From positions 48,868,242 to 48,932,241 of the forward strand of contig NC_053037.3 in NCBI RefSeq assembly GCF_002575655.3: a stretch of 64,000 nucleotides of DNA. Direction: 5' to 3'. This document shows positions 1 through 11,684 of this stretch, one piece after another. Under the pieces are notes generated by a model, which did not search any database, was not told the DNA's origin, and saw nothing but the letters and a program-made list of their open reading frames with translations. The DNA is from Aegilops tauschii subsp. strangulata (lineage: Eukaryota > Streptophyta > Magnoliopsida > Poales > Poaceae). Numbering within the stretch: position 1 is the stretch's first letter; each line of letters starts with the position of its first letter. The position numbers were made by a program, and so were the translations under genes.

Positions 1-212
1 GCATGAGATGGATGAAGTTAGAAAGCACAACCTTCTGTACCCTCCTTTTATTTTCTGTTATTTAGATTAAATAAAGCAAAAATAGTATATTCTGTCTGTT
101 TTCTGAATTATCCATGCAATAAAAAATACCCTGAAAATAAAAGTTCTCCAAATGCCCTGAAAATGAAATATGATTTTTTCTAGAATATTTGAGAATATAT
201 GGCACTGAGAAC

Positions 213-2084
213 TGTTGGGGAACGTAGCAGACATTCAAAATTTTCCTACGTGTCACCAAGATCAATCTAGGAGATGCTAGCAACGAGAGGGGAGGAGTGC
301 ATCTATATACCCTTGTAGATCGCGAGCGGAAGCGTTCAAGAGAACGGGGTTGATGGAGTCGTACTCGTCGTGATCCAAATCACCGATGATCCTAGCGCCG
401 AACGGACGGCACCTCCGCGTTCAACACACGTACGGAGTGGGGACGTCTCCTCCTTCTTGATCCAGCAAGGGGGGAGGAGAAGTTGATAGAGATCCAGCAG
501 CACGACGGCGTGGTGGTGGAAGTAGCGGGATCCCGGCAGGGCTTCGCCAAGCGCAAGCGGGGAGGAAGAGGTGTCACGGGAGGGAGGGAGGCGCCAGGGC
601 TTGGGGTGCTGCTCCCATGCGCCTCCCCATTATATATAGGGGTGGAGGGGGCTGGTTTCTTGCCCTCCATGTCCATTGGGGCGTTGGCAAAGGTGGGGGA
701 AAGAAATCCCATCATTTCCCTTCCCCACCGATTGTTATCCCCTTTTTTAGGGATCTTGATCTTATTCCTTCTAAGGTGGGATCTTGGTGCGCCTTGACCA
801 GGGGTGTGGGGCCTTGCCCCCACTACCCACGTTCATGTGGGTCCCCCCATGCAGGTGGGCCCCACTTCAGAACCTTCTAGAACCTTCCCGGTACAATACG
901 GAAAAATCCTGAACATTTTCCGGTGGCCAAAATAGGACTTCCCATATATAAATCTTTACCTCCGGACCATTCCGGAACTCCTCGTGACGTCCGGGATCTC
1001 ATCCGGGACTCCGAACGACTTTCGGATTTCCGCATACTAATATCTCTACAACCCTAGCGTCACCGAACCTTAAGTGTGTAGACCCTACGGGTTTGGGAGA
1101 CATGCAGACATGAACGAGACGACTCTCCGGTCAATAACCAAAAGAGGGATCTGGATACCCTAGTTGGCTCCCACATGTTCCACGATGATCTCATTGGATG
1201 AACCACGATGTCGAGGATTCAATAAATCCCGTATACAATTCCCTTTGTCAATCGGTACGTTACTTGCCCGAGATTCGATCGTCGGTATCCCAATACCTTG
1301 TTCAATCTCGTTACCGTCAAGTCACTTTACTCGTACCGTAATGCATGATCCCGTGACCAAACACTTGGTTACATTGAGCTCATTATGATGATGCATTACC
1401 GAGTGGGCCCAGAGATACCTCTCCGTCATACGGAGTGACAAATCCCAGTCTCGATTCGTGCCAACCCAACAGACACTTTCGGAGGTACCTGTAGTGCACC
1501 TTTATAGCCACCCGGTTACGTTGTGACGTTTGGTACACCCAAAGCATTCCTACGGTATCCGGGAGTTGCACAATCTCATGGTCTAAGGAAATGATACTTG
1601 ACATTAGAAAAGCTCTAGCAAACGAACTACACGATCTTGTGCTATGCTTTGGGTCTTGTCCATCACATCATTCTCCTAATGATGTGATCCCGTTATCAAT
1701 GACATCCAATGTCCATGGTCAGGAAACCATAACCATCTATTGATCAACGAGCTAGTCAACTAGAGGCTTACTAGGGACATGTTGTGGTCTATGTATTCAC
1801 ACATGTATTACGGTTTCCAGTTAATACAATTATAGCATGAACAACAGACAATTATCATGAACAAGGATTACATTGTAAACTTGGGCCACTAAGACCGTGG
1901 ATAACTAGCATGGCCGGGGGGCCTCAAAACCCTTTTGTAACACATATGTAATTGTTCCTTTGTGAGTAATACAAAGTCAGTGGGAGCCTCTCCCACTGTC
2001 GCTCTTCCTCAAAAAAAAATTATCATGAACAAGGAAATACAATAATAACCATTTTATTATTGCCTCTAGGGCATATTTCCAACA
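213..2084 (-). mobile_element. Solo LTR of an Angela/WIS/BARE-like Copia element
   Basis: On the plus strand it starts TGTTGGGGAACG and ends TATTTCCAACA, i.e. TG...CA termini; read on the minus strand it opens with TGTTGGAAATATGCCCTAGA, the LTR start of the Angela/WIS/BARE group. It is flanked by a perfect 5-bp target-site duplication, AGAAC at 208-212 and 2085-2089, with no internal domain, so it is a solo LTR made by recombination between the two LTRs of a complete element. A later retroposed piece (1868-2018) lies inside it. Without that insert and its duplicated target the LTR would be about 1.7 kb. Short ORFs across it are not genes. Confidence 0.93.
1868..2018 (+). mobile_element. Retroposed poly-A insert with 17-bp TSD (5'-truncated LINE or SINE)
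   Basis: The LTR sequence ATTATCATGAACAAGGA occurs at 1851-1867 and again at 2019-2035, bracketing 151 bp that are absent from the other Angela-like LTRs in the window. The insert ends in a run of nine A directly before the second copy. Long TSD plus poly-A is the signature of target-primed reverse transcription, so this is a 5'-truncated LINE, a SINE or a processed transcript end. The body has GTAATTG/GTAATAC motifs typical of transcript ends, but I do not recognise the family. Confidence 0.8.
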
Positions 2085-2553
2085 AGAACACATCAGGGGG
2101 AGCAAGCACCTGGCCACGAGGGTCCAGGGCGCTCCCCCTACCTCGTGGGCCCATGGTGGCTCCCCTCCACTTATTCCAGCCACCACACACTCCTTCCTCC
2201 CAAAAAAATCACCAACCAGCTCAAGCACGAGTTCTAGCTCATCTTGCTGCGATTTTCGATCTCCTTGCTCAAAGCTCCACTTACAAAACTAGTTTGGGGG
2301 ATTGTTCTTCGGTATGTGACTCCTCCAATGGTCCAATTAGTTTTTGTTCTAGTGCTTTATTCATTGCAAATTTTTGCTGCCTAGGTGACCCTGTTCTTGA
2401 GCTTGCATGTCAAAATTATATGGTCCCAAGTAGTTCTAATGCATGATATAGTCTCTAGGCACTTGTGGGAGTAGTTGCTATCAATTTTGTTGAGTTTGGT
2501 TCACTTTTATTTTAAGTTACTAAAAATTTCAGAAATTTTTCAGAGGAAGAAAT

Positions 2554-3578
2554 ATGTCTAGGAAATTGTACCAAGGTGGTTCTTCAAGGAAGCAAGGACC
2601 CAGGCCCGCAATGCGTGAGCCGGACCATGAACTACCAAGAGAAGCTCAAGTGTGGCCTTGTGAATGGCCGTCAGACGATTTCATGGTCCGAGCAGGAATT
2701 AAGGAGGAATTTGACGCATATGTGCGTAATGCTGAACTCGAGGGCTTCATGCTAGATAAGTGCCCTCAATACTATCACCTAACTGATTCCTTTGTGAGAA
2801 GGTTCAAATTTTCATCTTCACGTAATTCTCACACTGTCCTATTTGATATCTATGGCCAATCTTACACTATGGACTTAGAGGATTTTAATACTTCTTGCAA
2901 ACTTCCACACTGGGGTAGTGTTAGTGAACCTCGCAAATCTGAGTTTAGAGATTTTCTTGCTAGTATTACAGTGGGGGAATCTAGAGATGTAACACAAGCT
3001 ACCATAGGGAGCATTCATTTTCCTGCTATACATTATTTTGCTCTCTTCATAGGTAGGTGCATAAATGGTAAGGATGAAGCATGTCACATGTGTGTCCCTG
3101 ATCTTAGTGTTCTCAAGAGTGCTGTTTTAGGAGATAAACAATATAACTTGGGGGCCATCGTTGCACGAAGGTTGCATAATAATGGTTTAAGTGGAGACTT
3201 GTTTGGTGGAATTTATGCAACCCGTGTGGCTAATTTTCTTGGGATACCCATACATGAAAATGATATGGAATTGCCTCCCACTTATCTAGGATAAGAGGCT
3301 ATGGTTCGCCATCAGTTTATTGAGAGGAATGAACAACCTCTCCAGTACCGACTAATGTTTGACAGGCGCCGCGTTTTCCATATTGCTCTCCCTACTCCTA
3401 CTTTCTTTGACTTTCAGACAAAAGGGAGATTTATATAACCAGGGAAGAGGAGAACGAGTATAAGAGGAGGACTGAGACAGCTCGCCTCCAAGCGGTAGGT
3501 CATGAGGCTATAGCTGCTGCATCACAGTACAACCCCAACTACAACTTTCAATATCCGCCAGGCCAGCCGTGGCCATAG
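2554..3578 (+). pseudogene. Gypsy gag-like ORF (ATHILA-ORF1-like), one stop and one frameshift
   Basis: The frame opens with MSRKLYQGGSSRK and runs 246 codons to a TAA at 3292-3294. The same frame continues with a conserved-looking stretch (EAMVRHQFIERNEQ) to a second stop after 3430, and a +1 shift there restores the ending ITREEENEYKRR...PGQPWP with TAG at 3576-3578. The whole would be about 340 residues, the usual size of the single ORF in gag-only Triticeae Gypsy elements. It has no CCHC knuckle. The likely role was structural (capsid-like packaging of element RNA). One nonsense and one frameshift make it a dead copy. I assign it to the plant-retrotransposon ORF1 type by general resemblance, not by a search. 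Confidence 0.7.
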
Positions 3579-4200
3579 ACCAACTGGGGGAGTACGTATT
3601 TCTCACCGACATTACATTCATGTTCACACACTCATTCTAGTTGTCTGTGCTCATACTTTTTCATTGTACTATCCATGCTAGTTTATTTTCTTTTCTCGCT
3701 TTCTTCTTGTGTGTTTGAAAAACCTTAAGAAAAACAAAAAATTAGTTGTAGCTTTTAGCTAGTTTACTTTCTTGCTTGTAGTAGTAATAATTAAAAAGAA
3801 AACCCAAAAAGATTTCATGTTCTTCTTTTGTTTGTTGGGAGCTTTCCCGTGTAAATAGTTTTATTTCTTTTCTTTTCTTTGGGGGTCGACAGGAGAAGAC
3901 CATGATTAAAATGTTAAAGTAGCTCTTATATGCATTATTGTTGATTTAACCAAGAGCCTATATTATTTTATCTTCTCCTGTGTATCAAGATGCTTGCAGA
4001 TTCCAGCTTAGTCCAATGCACATGCACTATTATTATTATCCACGTCGTTCGGTCGTGCAAGTGAAAGGCAATAATGACGACATATGATGGACTAATTGAG
4101 ATGAGAGAAGCTGGTATGAACTCGACCTCTCTTGTTTTTGTAAATATGATTAGTTCATCGTTCCTGATTCAGCCTATTATGAATGAACATGTTTGCAATG
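3579..4200 (+). other. Non-coding internal Gypsy sequence
   Basis: AT-rich stretch after the gag-like stop, with no reading frame of interest. It carries the spacer text of Triticeae gag-only Gypsy elements and ends at AATG where the CACTA terminus is joined. Confidence 0.6.
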
Positions 4201-4975
4201 CACTACAAAAAAATACACTTCCGTGATGATACGTGTTTGTCACAGTAGGTCGCATTTTCTGACAGAATCAAGATACTCATACCTGTGCTGTCGTAGAAGT
4301 GTTCCATGACATTGCCAAAATTATCATCACGGAAGTGTCCACTTCCATGACGATAAATCGCGCGTCACAGAAGTGCTTTCGTCAAGGGTGACCGACACGT
4401 GGTATCCACCGTAACGGAACGCCGTTAAGCTATCGGGTCGGATTTTGGATCCGATAACCCATTAACAGCCCTGACCAATGGGAAATTTCCACGTGTAAAA
4501 TACTGATTGGCCGAAGGGAACACCTGTCAGCTCGTCAGTGGGCCAGATGTCGCCCGTCCATTGGAGGAGACATGCCTATGATACGTCGACACATGGCTGG
4601 GCCCAACAGAGGCCCATATAGGTTAAAAAGGCTGGCCCAGTCAAAGGCCCGTAGAAGTTAATCAGGTACTAGTGGGCCAGCCCAATAACGGCCTGCTTAA
4701 TAAAGGCCCATTTACGGCCCGAAGCCAGATCTGGCCCGTTAATTGTTCGCCCAATATTTGGGCCCATTTGCGGCCTGAAGCCAGAACTGGCCCGTTAATT
4801 GTTCGCCGAATATTTGGGCCCAACTACAGCCCAGTGACTTTTGGCCTGTTAGAGGCCTGATGTAGACATGGGCCCATTTCAGCCCGATGTGACTTTCGGC
4901 CTGGGAATGGCCCATGCTGCCCATGGGCCATATATGGTCCGACGGGACATCGGGCCCACTAACGGCCCGTGATAC
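4201..4975. mobile_element. CACTA (En/Spm) transposon terminal and subterminal region
   Basis: The sequence starts exactly with CACTACAAAAAAATACACTT, a CACTA terminal inverted repeat, abutting Gypsy sequence at 4200. The next 180 bp carry inverted motifs (CTTCCGTGATGAT, ATCATCACGGAAGTG) typical of CACTA subterminal repeats. From 4620 to 4970 follows an array of short GGCCCA/GGGCC-containing words, also common in Triticeae CACTA ends. The genes of the element lie on the minus strand, so this would be the 3' end. The matching right-hand TIR (ending TTGTAGTG) was not found, so the element is incomplete or rearranged. Confidence 0.8.
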
Positions 4976-5036
4976 AAGAGTGTTTTGAACACTGGTGTAC
5001 TGTACAAAACGTTCTTATATTATGGGACGGAGGGAG
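4976..5036. mobile_element. Truncated Stowaway MITE (Tc1/Mariner type)
   Basis: The right end reads CTTATATTATGGGACGGAGG followed by GAG and TA, the canonical Stowaway terminus with its TA target. The left terminus is missing: only the inner part AGAGTGTTTTGAACACTGGT remains, so the MITE is 5' truncated. Confidence 0.7.
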
Positions 5037-5263
5037 TAGCTGTTAATGTAAGTACAGTGATAGACCACGTTCAGTCCTTACAAGAGGACTGCAGAGCTAA
5101 ACCTCTTCAAAAGCATTGGGTTGATTCTAAATTTATGTAAGAGTCCATACGGATCTTATAATGTCCACCAAATGGACGATTACGAGGCTAACATTTGCAG
5201 TGATGCTACATAATCAAACAGCTATGAAAGTAAGTATGGTCATATAGGGCAAGAGGTACTCAC
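5037..5263. other. Spacer between MITE remnant and CACTA exons
   Basis: No reading frame or terminus recognised. It may hold degraded 3' sequence of the CACTA gene that starts at 5264 on the minus strand. Confidence 0.3.
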
Positions 5264-8200
5264 AAGAGCAATGCAGTGTGCAGTATAGTTGCGAGATTCT
5301 GTGGTCCCTTGAGAACGAATGTTCTTCTGCTAACAGTTTTCATACAAGTGAGACATTAAGGCAAATGCAGAAATGTAGTTCAAATTGTGATGTGATATCA
5401 TAGACAGTACCTTACGCTGCAGCCGAGACCAATGTGTAACAAGATTATTCCAGTCACCGTCAGATAAATGTTGCACCGGAGACTTTACAGAAATTTCGTT
5501 CAGAGGCTTGCCATCGAAGTAAGCTTGCCTCAGGTAGGAACGATACTTCATCAACGAGTGCTTGAAAAGCGCAACCAACCCTTGCTCGTCATCACAATCC
5601 AGTTTGCTCCTCGCCTATTTAAAAGAATGAAATCTTGTGTCTTCTGTCAGCAGAAAATATGCAGTAATGACCATGAATAACAATAGTACATTACTTACGC
5701 GTAAGATGCGGAGGAAGACGGGAAATTGCTCTGTGTCTGCGGTATAAACTTTCCATGAAGGAAAGATGCGCACAAAGTTCCTGACAACAACATAAGCTTC
5801 GTCTTCTAAACTGGGAAGAAATGGAACAGGGGTCCTATTTGCTGCAATTGGGGCTCTCTCTGGTTCGAAAAGGGATTTGGCAACTGGATTTGGTGTACTC
5901 TTTGCTGGAATGGGGGTTTTGCGTCGTACAGCTGGTGCTATGTCAACTGGCATAATCATACTGTTTGCTGCAGTTGGGGTCTGCTGAGTTGGGGCATCAG
6001 AAATGACCAGTGTAGTAGGGCTAGAGTCTGCTAGAGTTGGGGTATTTTTTGGGTCAGGTGATATTGCAACTACACCTAATGGGCTATTTGATTTATCAGG
6101 TGCCACTACCTTTTCCAAATACTTTGCTTGTGCTCCTCCATGATCAGCAATCGCCCTCTTCCTTTTGAACGTCTGATACACAAGAACAACATTTGAATGG
6201 ATAAATATGGTATGATGACAGATGGAATATGTACTGAAAATGGATAGGCAGGGCGTATTCACATACACGATGTGTAAACTAAGCTAATGGCAGTTCAACA
6301 AAGTAGAACAATGCAAAGCATCAGTTGCAAGATATGTGCGAGCAATGTAACCTTGGAAAGTTAGAGCAAGTACCTTGATGGGTGAATAAGATAGGGCATC
6401 TTCCTCTGACTCCTCCACTAGGGAGGTACATTGACTTAGGTCTCCCTCTAGCTCAGAATCACTGTTAGGATCATATTCTGAGCATGAATCTGTAGGTGGA
6501 GAGCGTTTGCATTGCATTGCATCCAGACTTGATTTCAGTCCCTTAATGCCAAGTTTGACAGCCATGGCATTGTTCAGCTTTATTCTTTTCATGCGCGCAA
6601 GCTCATAATCATTATGATGCTGTTCAGAATCTGAGATTCATGAAAACATAAAAAGTAGTCAGATTATCTATGGAATGCATTGCGGATTCAACTCGGAGAG
6701 TGTCTACCTATAAACCCCTGCATATGCAAAGTTCACCTACCCAACCGTGTTCACCAGACCACACACAGAAATACAAACCCCTTATGTCTCTATAACAGGC
6801 AGGCACACATTTCAAAACTGAAGTAGGAACATTAGAATCATATGAAATTCGTATTTGAACAAATAAACTAAGTAATTATGAGTGGCGTAATGTTTAGCTT
6901 CAAGGGTGGAGTGTTGGTAGTGCGACACAAAGCAAGTAGGCAGATTGTATTCCATGTAAAAGATCGAAACCTATGTAAAAGCTGGAAATGACACTTTCTT
7001 TCTATACAATGCAGTGTTCGTTACCCACACATGATGGAAGAGATCACATAGAGAAATACTATTCACTCATGTCTACGGTTCCAGTATTTAGAAACAGGGT
7101 GGTCCACCCTAAAAGAATATTGACAACAAATATGACAAGGCAAGCATAGATGTAGTGAATCAATCATTTACATGTGAGCTTACTAGGACAAGTATGTAGA
7201 ATTGTAACTGCAGTAAGAGACCGTCCAAAATCTGAATGAAGAAGTTTGTCTAGCACTTATTGTTTGCAACTAATCGATGTGAATAATTGGATATTATATC
7301 GAATGAGTAAGAAAGACAAGTAAAATTGTCAACAAACCTGGCTTGCAGTAGTAATCTGGGTCAATGTCACTATGACCAACAATCCAAAATGACTAGTTTC
7401 TGTTCCGAGGGCCGGAATTTTGAAAACCCTGTGAACTTTAGAGGTACTAAAGATTACGGAAATACATCTGAACCATTAAGTGTAGGTAGCACTGAGCACA
7501 CAACAAACCCTAATGACAATCCTGCCTAATGAGTAATGAATCAATTAGAAAATGGGTGATGAGGAGTGGCTGCTGAGTGTTGAGGAGGTATCTCAGGATA
7601 AATCGGGTTGGCTTGGTGGGTGCTGCACGCCTGAGCCCTGAACGGACTGGGAAGGTAGGCACGACGGTGCGCCCGGGCAGCGGTGACGCTGTTGGGCGAG
7701 CGGCTCCTGGCCTCCTGTTAGTCCGGCGTCTCCTCCTAGAGTCATGCCGTCTGGGGACGGCAAGTCGCCGGTGAGGCAGGCGGCTGGGGGCGAGTAGAGA
7801 TCGGAAGCGCGCAGCAGAACAAAGGGGAATCGGGGCCTGGGACGACCCAAAATCCCAGGGTGGGCCGGCCCACCATGGGCACCCTATAGAGATACACACC
7901 CGAGCGGCGAACATGCATTTTCGAAACTAATTTAGGAACATTTAGCTGACCAATTAAACAACTCTGTTTTAATAATATCATATTCGTATTTGAACAACTA
8001 AGCTTGTTTAGTTTGATGGGTGGAGCAGTGTTATTATGACACGAAGCACGTATTCTGATCGTATAGTGATCATAAAAGGGGGAAACTCTAAGCATATTTT
8101 TTTTAGCAAAAGAGGGTTTCCCCTCCGATTTCTATTAAAGAAACCACCACGGAACCAACATGATCAATTAAACCCTAAGCATGATCAATTAAACCGTATT

Positions 8201-8630
8201 ATGGCTGTGCCATGGAGATTTGAAGCTGCAAACCGGAGAAATGATATTTAGCATCCATTGTTTGCTTCGAACTAAGAACTAAATTCTAAGAGCTGAAAAG
8301 AAAGTAGAGTAACCAAGTTAAGATCTATTTTCTGGTTGAGATCAAAAAGTTGAGGAGATATGAAGTACCACCTCTCTTGCGGCGCCGTGTAGGCATCGGG
8401 GGTGCGATGGCTGTCGGTGGCGTTGAAGCAGATCTGCGACGGTAGACGAGTGCATCGGGGGATAAGTCCCGTTGCGGTGGAAGAGAAGGTCGTGTGAGCG
8501 GCCCCGGCAAAGAGGACGACGGCGCCGATGAAGCGAGAGGACGCGATGCAAGGCTATTGGTCCGTCGCCGTGGATGAGAAACGTCCATCTCTAGCAGTGG
8601 ACGACGCGGTCTTGGTAGGCGCTCCGGCAT
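5264..8630 (-). pseudogene. TNP1-like CACTA gene, N-terminal exons (plant transposase Ptta/En/Spm type)
   Basis: Exons inferred from GT-AG borders on the minus strand: a GC-rich first exon (about 8630-8371, basic end PTRRRKR); a possible short exon near 7340-7370 (DIDPDYYCKP); 6630-6374 (ELARMKRIKLNN, then acidic DPNSDSELEGD); 6172-5699 (Pro/Thr-rich); 5614-5411 (LSDGDWNNLVTHWS); 5326-5264 (KNIRSQGTTESRNYTA). All inner introns are phase 0. The last two exons match the conserved DW...W......KN..R...TTGS pattern of the plant transposase Ptta/En/Spm family, the subterminal DNA-binding partner of the TNP2 transposase. The C-terminal half is not found after 5264, so the gene is truncated; TNP2 is absent. 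The first-exon links are inference. Confidence 0.55.
6640..8340. other. Introns and flank of the CACTA TNP1-like gene
   Basis: Mostly AT-rich intron-like sequence with a GC-rich patch at 7575-7900. Apart from the short possible exon near 7340-7370 no coding signal was found; long frames in the GC-rich patch are open on both strands and look like composition effects. Confidence 0.35.
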
Positions 8631-8639
8631 GGTGGAGGA

Positions 8640-9470
8640 CGGTGGCGATGGATGTGGTGGAGGACGGCGGCGATGGATGGGGTGGCGGACGGAGGCTGGT
8701 GTGGGGATGGGGTGTTCTAGCGCGGACGGTGTATGAATGGGAAAATGGAGGGAGAGGTACGGGGAACCATGTTTTTGGGACGCACCTGTATGAAATATGG
8801 GAAAGTTACGAACTTAGCCCCCGTTTAAAATTTGGACGTCTCGTCGGTTGGGGATAGGACGGTAATCTCGCATCTCGCCAATATTTGCCCAGAGCGATTT
8901 CGGGCGAGGAGAGGGTGGTTGGCGCCCATGGTTGGCGACCACGGTGTATGAACGGGGCTGACAGGTAGGGCGGTTGTGTCACGTCTGAGTGAGGTTACAA
9001 ACCTGCCCCTATTGACGGTGTATGAACGGGGCTGACAGGTAGGGCGGTTGTGTCACGTCTGAGTGAAGTTACAAACCTGCCCCTATTGAAAATACTTGCC
9101 TACATCGATTTCGGCCGAGTCGAGTTTGTTTTGCCGCCCACCCTGTATGAATGGGGAATGGAGGGAGAAACAGAGGTCTTTCGGACGAGCTTGAATCAAA
9201 TGAGTTTTGCCGCCCATGTTTGACTCCCATCGTGTCGAAATGGGCTCAAAGGCGATCGTGTCACGTCTAATTGAAGTTACTAACCTACCCCTATTTAGAG
9301 CAGTGGAAATCGGGCCGATGGATTGTCCGTGTAATGGGTAGACAGTAATTTCCATCTCCCAAACACTTGGCTTCGGGCAGCCGACGTGGGAGTGGGCATT
9401 TTGCTGCTTCTTTCGAATTTTGGGACAATAAGCATCCACGTTTACCCTGGCAACTAAATTCAAATCCATT
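8640..9470 (-). promoter_or_regulatory. Presumed upstream region of the TNP1-like gene
   Basis: This GC-rich stretch lies directly upstream (on the minus strand) of the putative first exon ending at 8630. It is built of diverged repeats of phrases such as GTATGAACGGGGCTGACAGG and GTGTCACGTCTGAGTGA, repeated at about 8946, 9020 and, diverged, 9250. No clear TATA box was fixed, so the promoter call is positional. Confidence 0.3.
8941..9088. repeat. 74-bp direct tandem duplication, two copies
   Basis: The unit beginning ACGGTGTATGAACGGGGCTG at 8941 is repeated from 9015 with a period of 74 bp. The two copies differ at one position (GAGGTT versus GAAGTT). The near-identity shows a recent slip or unequal exchange inside the CACTA-derived region. 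Confidence 0.95.
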
Positions 9471-9474
9471 TTGT

Positions 9475-10137
9475 ATTCCTATATGAATCTATATAAATCA
9501 TTCTATGTGTTTTTATATATCTTCAAAAGGACGACAAAGATGTATTCCACTGCCATATATGAATATGGTTTACAAATGCCGATACTCAAATTAAGAAACT
9601 AGAATTCAGTTTAAGGTGAATTTGAATATTTGGAACACTTCATGTCCAACTCAAATGTCGCACGCAGCATAATGTGTACTCCCATTTAGATATGTACACA
9701 AGCGATGTATCAAGATTCAAATACCGAGTCAATCAACCAAGAATGTACAGAACTAACAGACATATAAACACTTATAGAGTATATGGATCAATAATATCAA
9801 CTAACATACATAAGCCAGGCCGCTGTACTTTATTTTGGCTACAACATCATCCTTTTTTTAGCCAACATCTTGGCCCTTTCCGATGCGTGCCACTTATGGT
9901 CCATCTATACTACTACTATTGCTGAATGCACATTCAGCCCGATTGGCATATTTGTAGGTCTGGCACAGCAATCCAAATGAAATGTCTCCGAGTCTTATCA
10001 ATTAATACAGACTTGTGCTCAAATAAAATTACAAACCAAAAAACAAAAAACAATTATTACATGATCTCTAAAACAAATGGTTTGATTGATTACATGAACA
10101 GACAACACAAAGGTTATTCAACTATGGAAAGAACATT
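9475..10137. other. AT-rich spacer inside CACTA-derived DNA
   Basis: No plausible exon, terminus or tandem repeat was seen. Short frames are isolated and lack family features. Confidence 0.35.
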
Positions 10138-11030
10138 TCACCTATGATTTACCAAGTAGGAATTTAATTTCCTTTTTTCCTTCAGGACCTTAACAATCTG
10201 GTCAGTCTCAGCTTGCTTCGTTTTGAAATCCACCAAATATTTAATGGTTGTCTTGAGTACTGCTTGTGATTGTGCTGTTTGCTTCCTCAACATGTCAACT
10301 TCATCTCTAAGTGCAGAAGCATAATCTCTTTCTACCACTAGTTTAGCCTCTAGAGCATCAGCAGATGACAATTCATAATGCACGATTGGGTCGGTGCCAT
10401 TGCTGTGGGATGATGCAACGTCCATGGGGACCTCGCTCTTTGATCTTGGGCTAACCTGTTTTGCCATTAAAGTTCCGATTGGATTCAGAAAAGTTGAAGT
10501 TAGCAAAACATCTCAACTGGGAGTTATAACAGCAAACCTTTAAACGAACAAGGAATTAAAGAGTTTCAATTGGATGCTGAAAAGTAGTTATTAACATCAT
10601 TGTAACCCGCTGTTGCAGTAGCAAAGCAGTTAAACAAACAAGTAGATATTTAAGTTAAGGCAAACAGGTAATTCTTAACAGTAAGTATCAAACACATAGA
10701 TAGGTGCAGTCTACAATATGATTAACAGGATGTGCCATTATGTAATCAGTAGCAAACTAAATTAAGCCAAGCAACGTAATTGAACAATTTTGCAATAAGT
10801 GGCTAACTAAAATTCCGAGAAGCAGGTAACTGAACTTACGCTAGTTCTTTGTACAGGCACACTGCAACTTCTTTTTCGCTTACAAGGTTGTACGAAGGAG
10901 TCCATAGCATCAATTGCTTGGATACGCAGTCCCAATACTTCTTTCTTCCCACACTGCATGGGTAAGTCGAATGGTTAATCTGGTAAGAGGTGCGTCCTTG
11001 ATATGTTATATGAGGACGTGTGGTCAGACT
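10138..11030 (-). pseudogene. CACTA TNP1-type C-terminal exons (coiled coil)
   Basis: Two minus-strand exons fit together in phase 0. The first, ending at 10849 before GTAAGT, encodes a basic segment with CKRKRSCSVPVQRTS. The second starts near 10468 after an AAAACAG acceptor and encodes a heptad-rich helix (ELSSADALEAKLVVERDYAS and on to KVLKEKRK) with a stop at 10138. Such a coiled-coil tail is typical of CACTA TNP1 proteins, where it may mediate multimerisation. It lies upstream of the N-terminal exons of the neighbouring TNP1-like gene, so it belongs to a different, rearranged copy. A homologue of the first exon lies at 12618-12830. Confidence 0.4.
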
Positions 11031-11159
11031 AGTTGTAGCCAAACACATCACACTGGCTTTTACTGTATATTTCATGCGATTACTTTTGGCATATCGAGAT
11101 CTAAGCAATCTACAATAGGATGAAAAGACTGGCATCCTTCATATTATTGGCGAACTGAG

Positions 11160-11684
11160 TTCATAGAAACAAGCAATTCAACCATTTTGTGGGTAAATCA
11201 AAACCGCCACTGGAATATTTTTCACTATCCAATCATACACGCAAAAAGGGGCGACGCCACCATAGGGGCTGGTATGGGCGGCCGCCTCAGGTGGCTGGAA
11301 AGTGTGCACCTAGTTTGAGTCGTCCAGTTTGGCCCACGCTAGTTTTGTTCGTCCCAACGCACGAGCAGGCAATGTAAAAAATGAAGAAAAATGTTTCAAT
11401 TTGGATAGGCCAATAACATAAGTGCAAGGCAGGCCCTATAGCAGGCTCGCGGCCCAAACGAGCGCCTCCCATATCGATCGACAGAAGGAAAAATCCCAAT
11501 TCATTCGCTCCAGCCTCCAGTCTGGTTCGCTCCTAACCTAGCCGCCGCTGGACAGACCGACACAGCACTTCCTCGCGCCCTCGTTGGAGGGCGGTCGACG
11601 GGCTTCAAGCGAACGGAAGGACAAGAAGATGAAGATCCAACCCTGGGTGTAGCCTGCGTGGGAGGCAGCGGCGGCAGCACGGGC
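11160..11684. other. GC-rich spacer upstream of a small plus-strand ORF
   Basis: Contains CG-rich 5'-leader-like sequence from 11480 on and no recognised element end. Frames open here on the minus strand are probably composition effects. Confidence 0.3.

Larger units (their letters stand above)
1..4200 (+). mobile_element. Gypsy-type element, 5' part (gag-only, LARD-like)
   Basis: The stretch holds an LTR remnant (1-212 and 2085 to roughly 2500), a leader, one gag-like reading frame (2554-3578) and a long AT-rich internal part up to 4200. The internal text, including the TTCTTTTCTTTGGGGGTCGA motif near 3870, resembles the inner region of common Triticeae Gypsy elements that carry only one ORF and no pol. 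No protease, RT or integrase is seen. The element is cut at 4200 by a CACTA end and no 3' LTR of matching sequence was found, so it is a fragment. The family name is left open. Confidence 0.7.

Noticed and set aside
392..823. Open frames of 60-145 codons on both strands in the LTRs at 213-2084, 22300-24080 and 31624-33409
   Set aside because: They repeat wherever the LTR repeats, lie antisense or across promoter sequence, and have no domain. LTR composition, not genes.
7130..7170. TGTAGTG at about 7150 as the right CACTA terminus
   Set aside because: The bases before it do not mirror the left terminus and no ATG target repeat follows.
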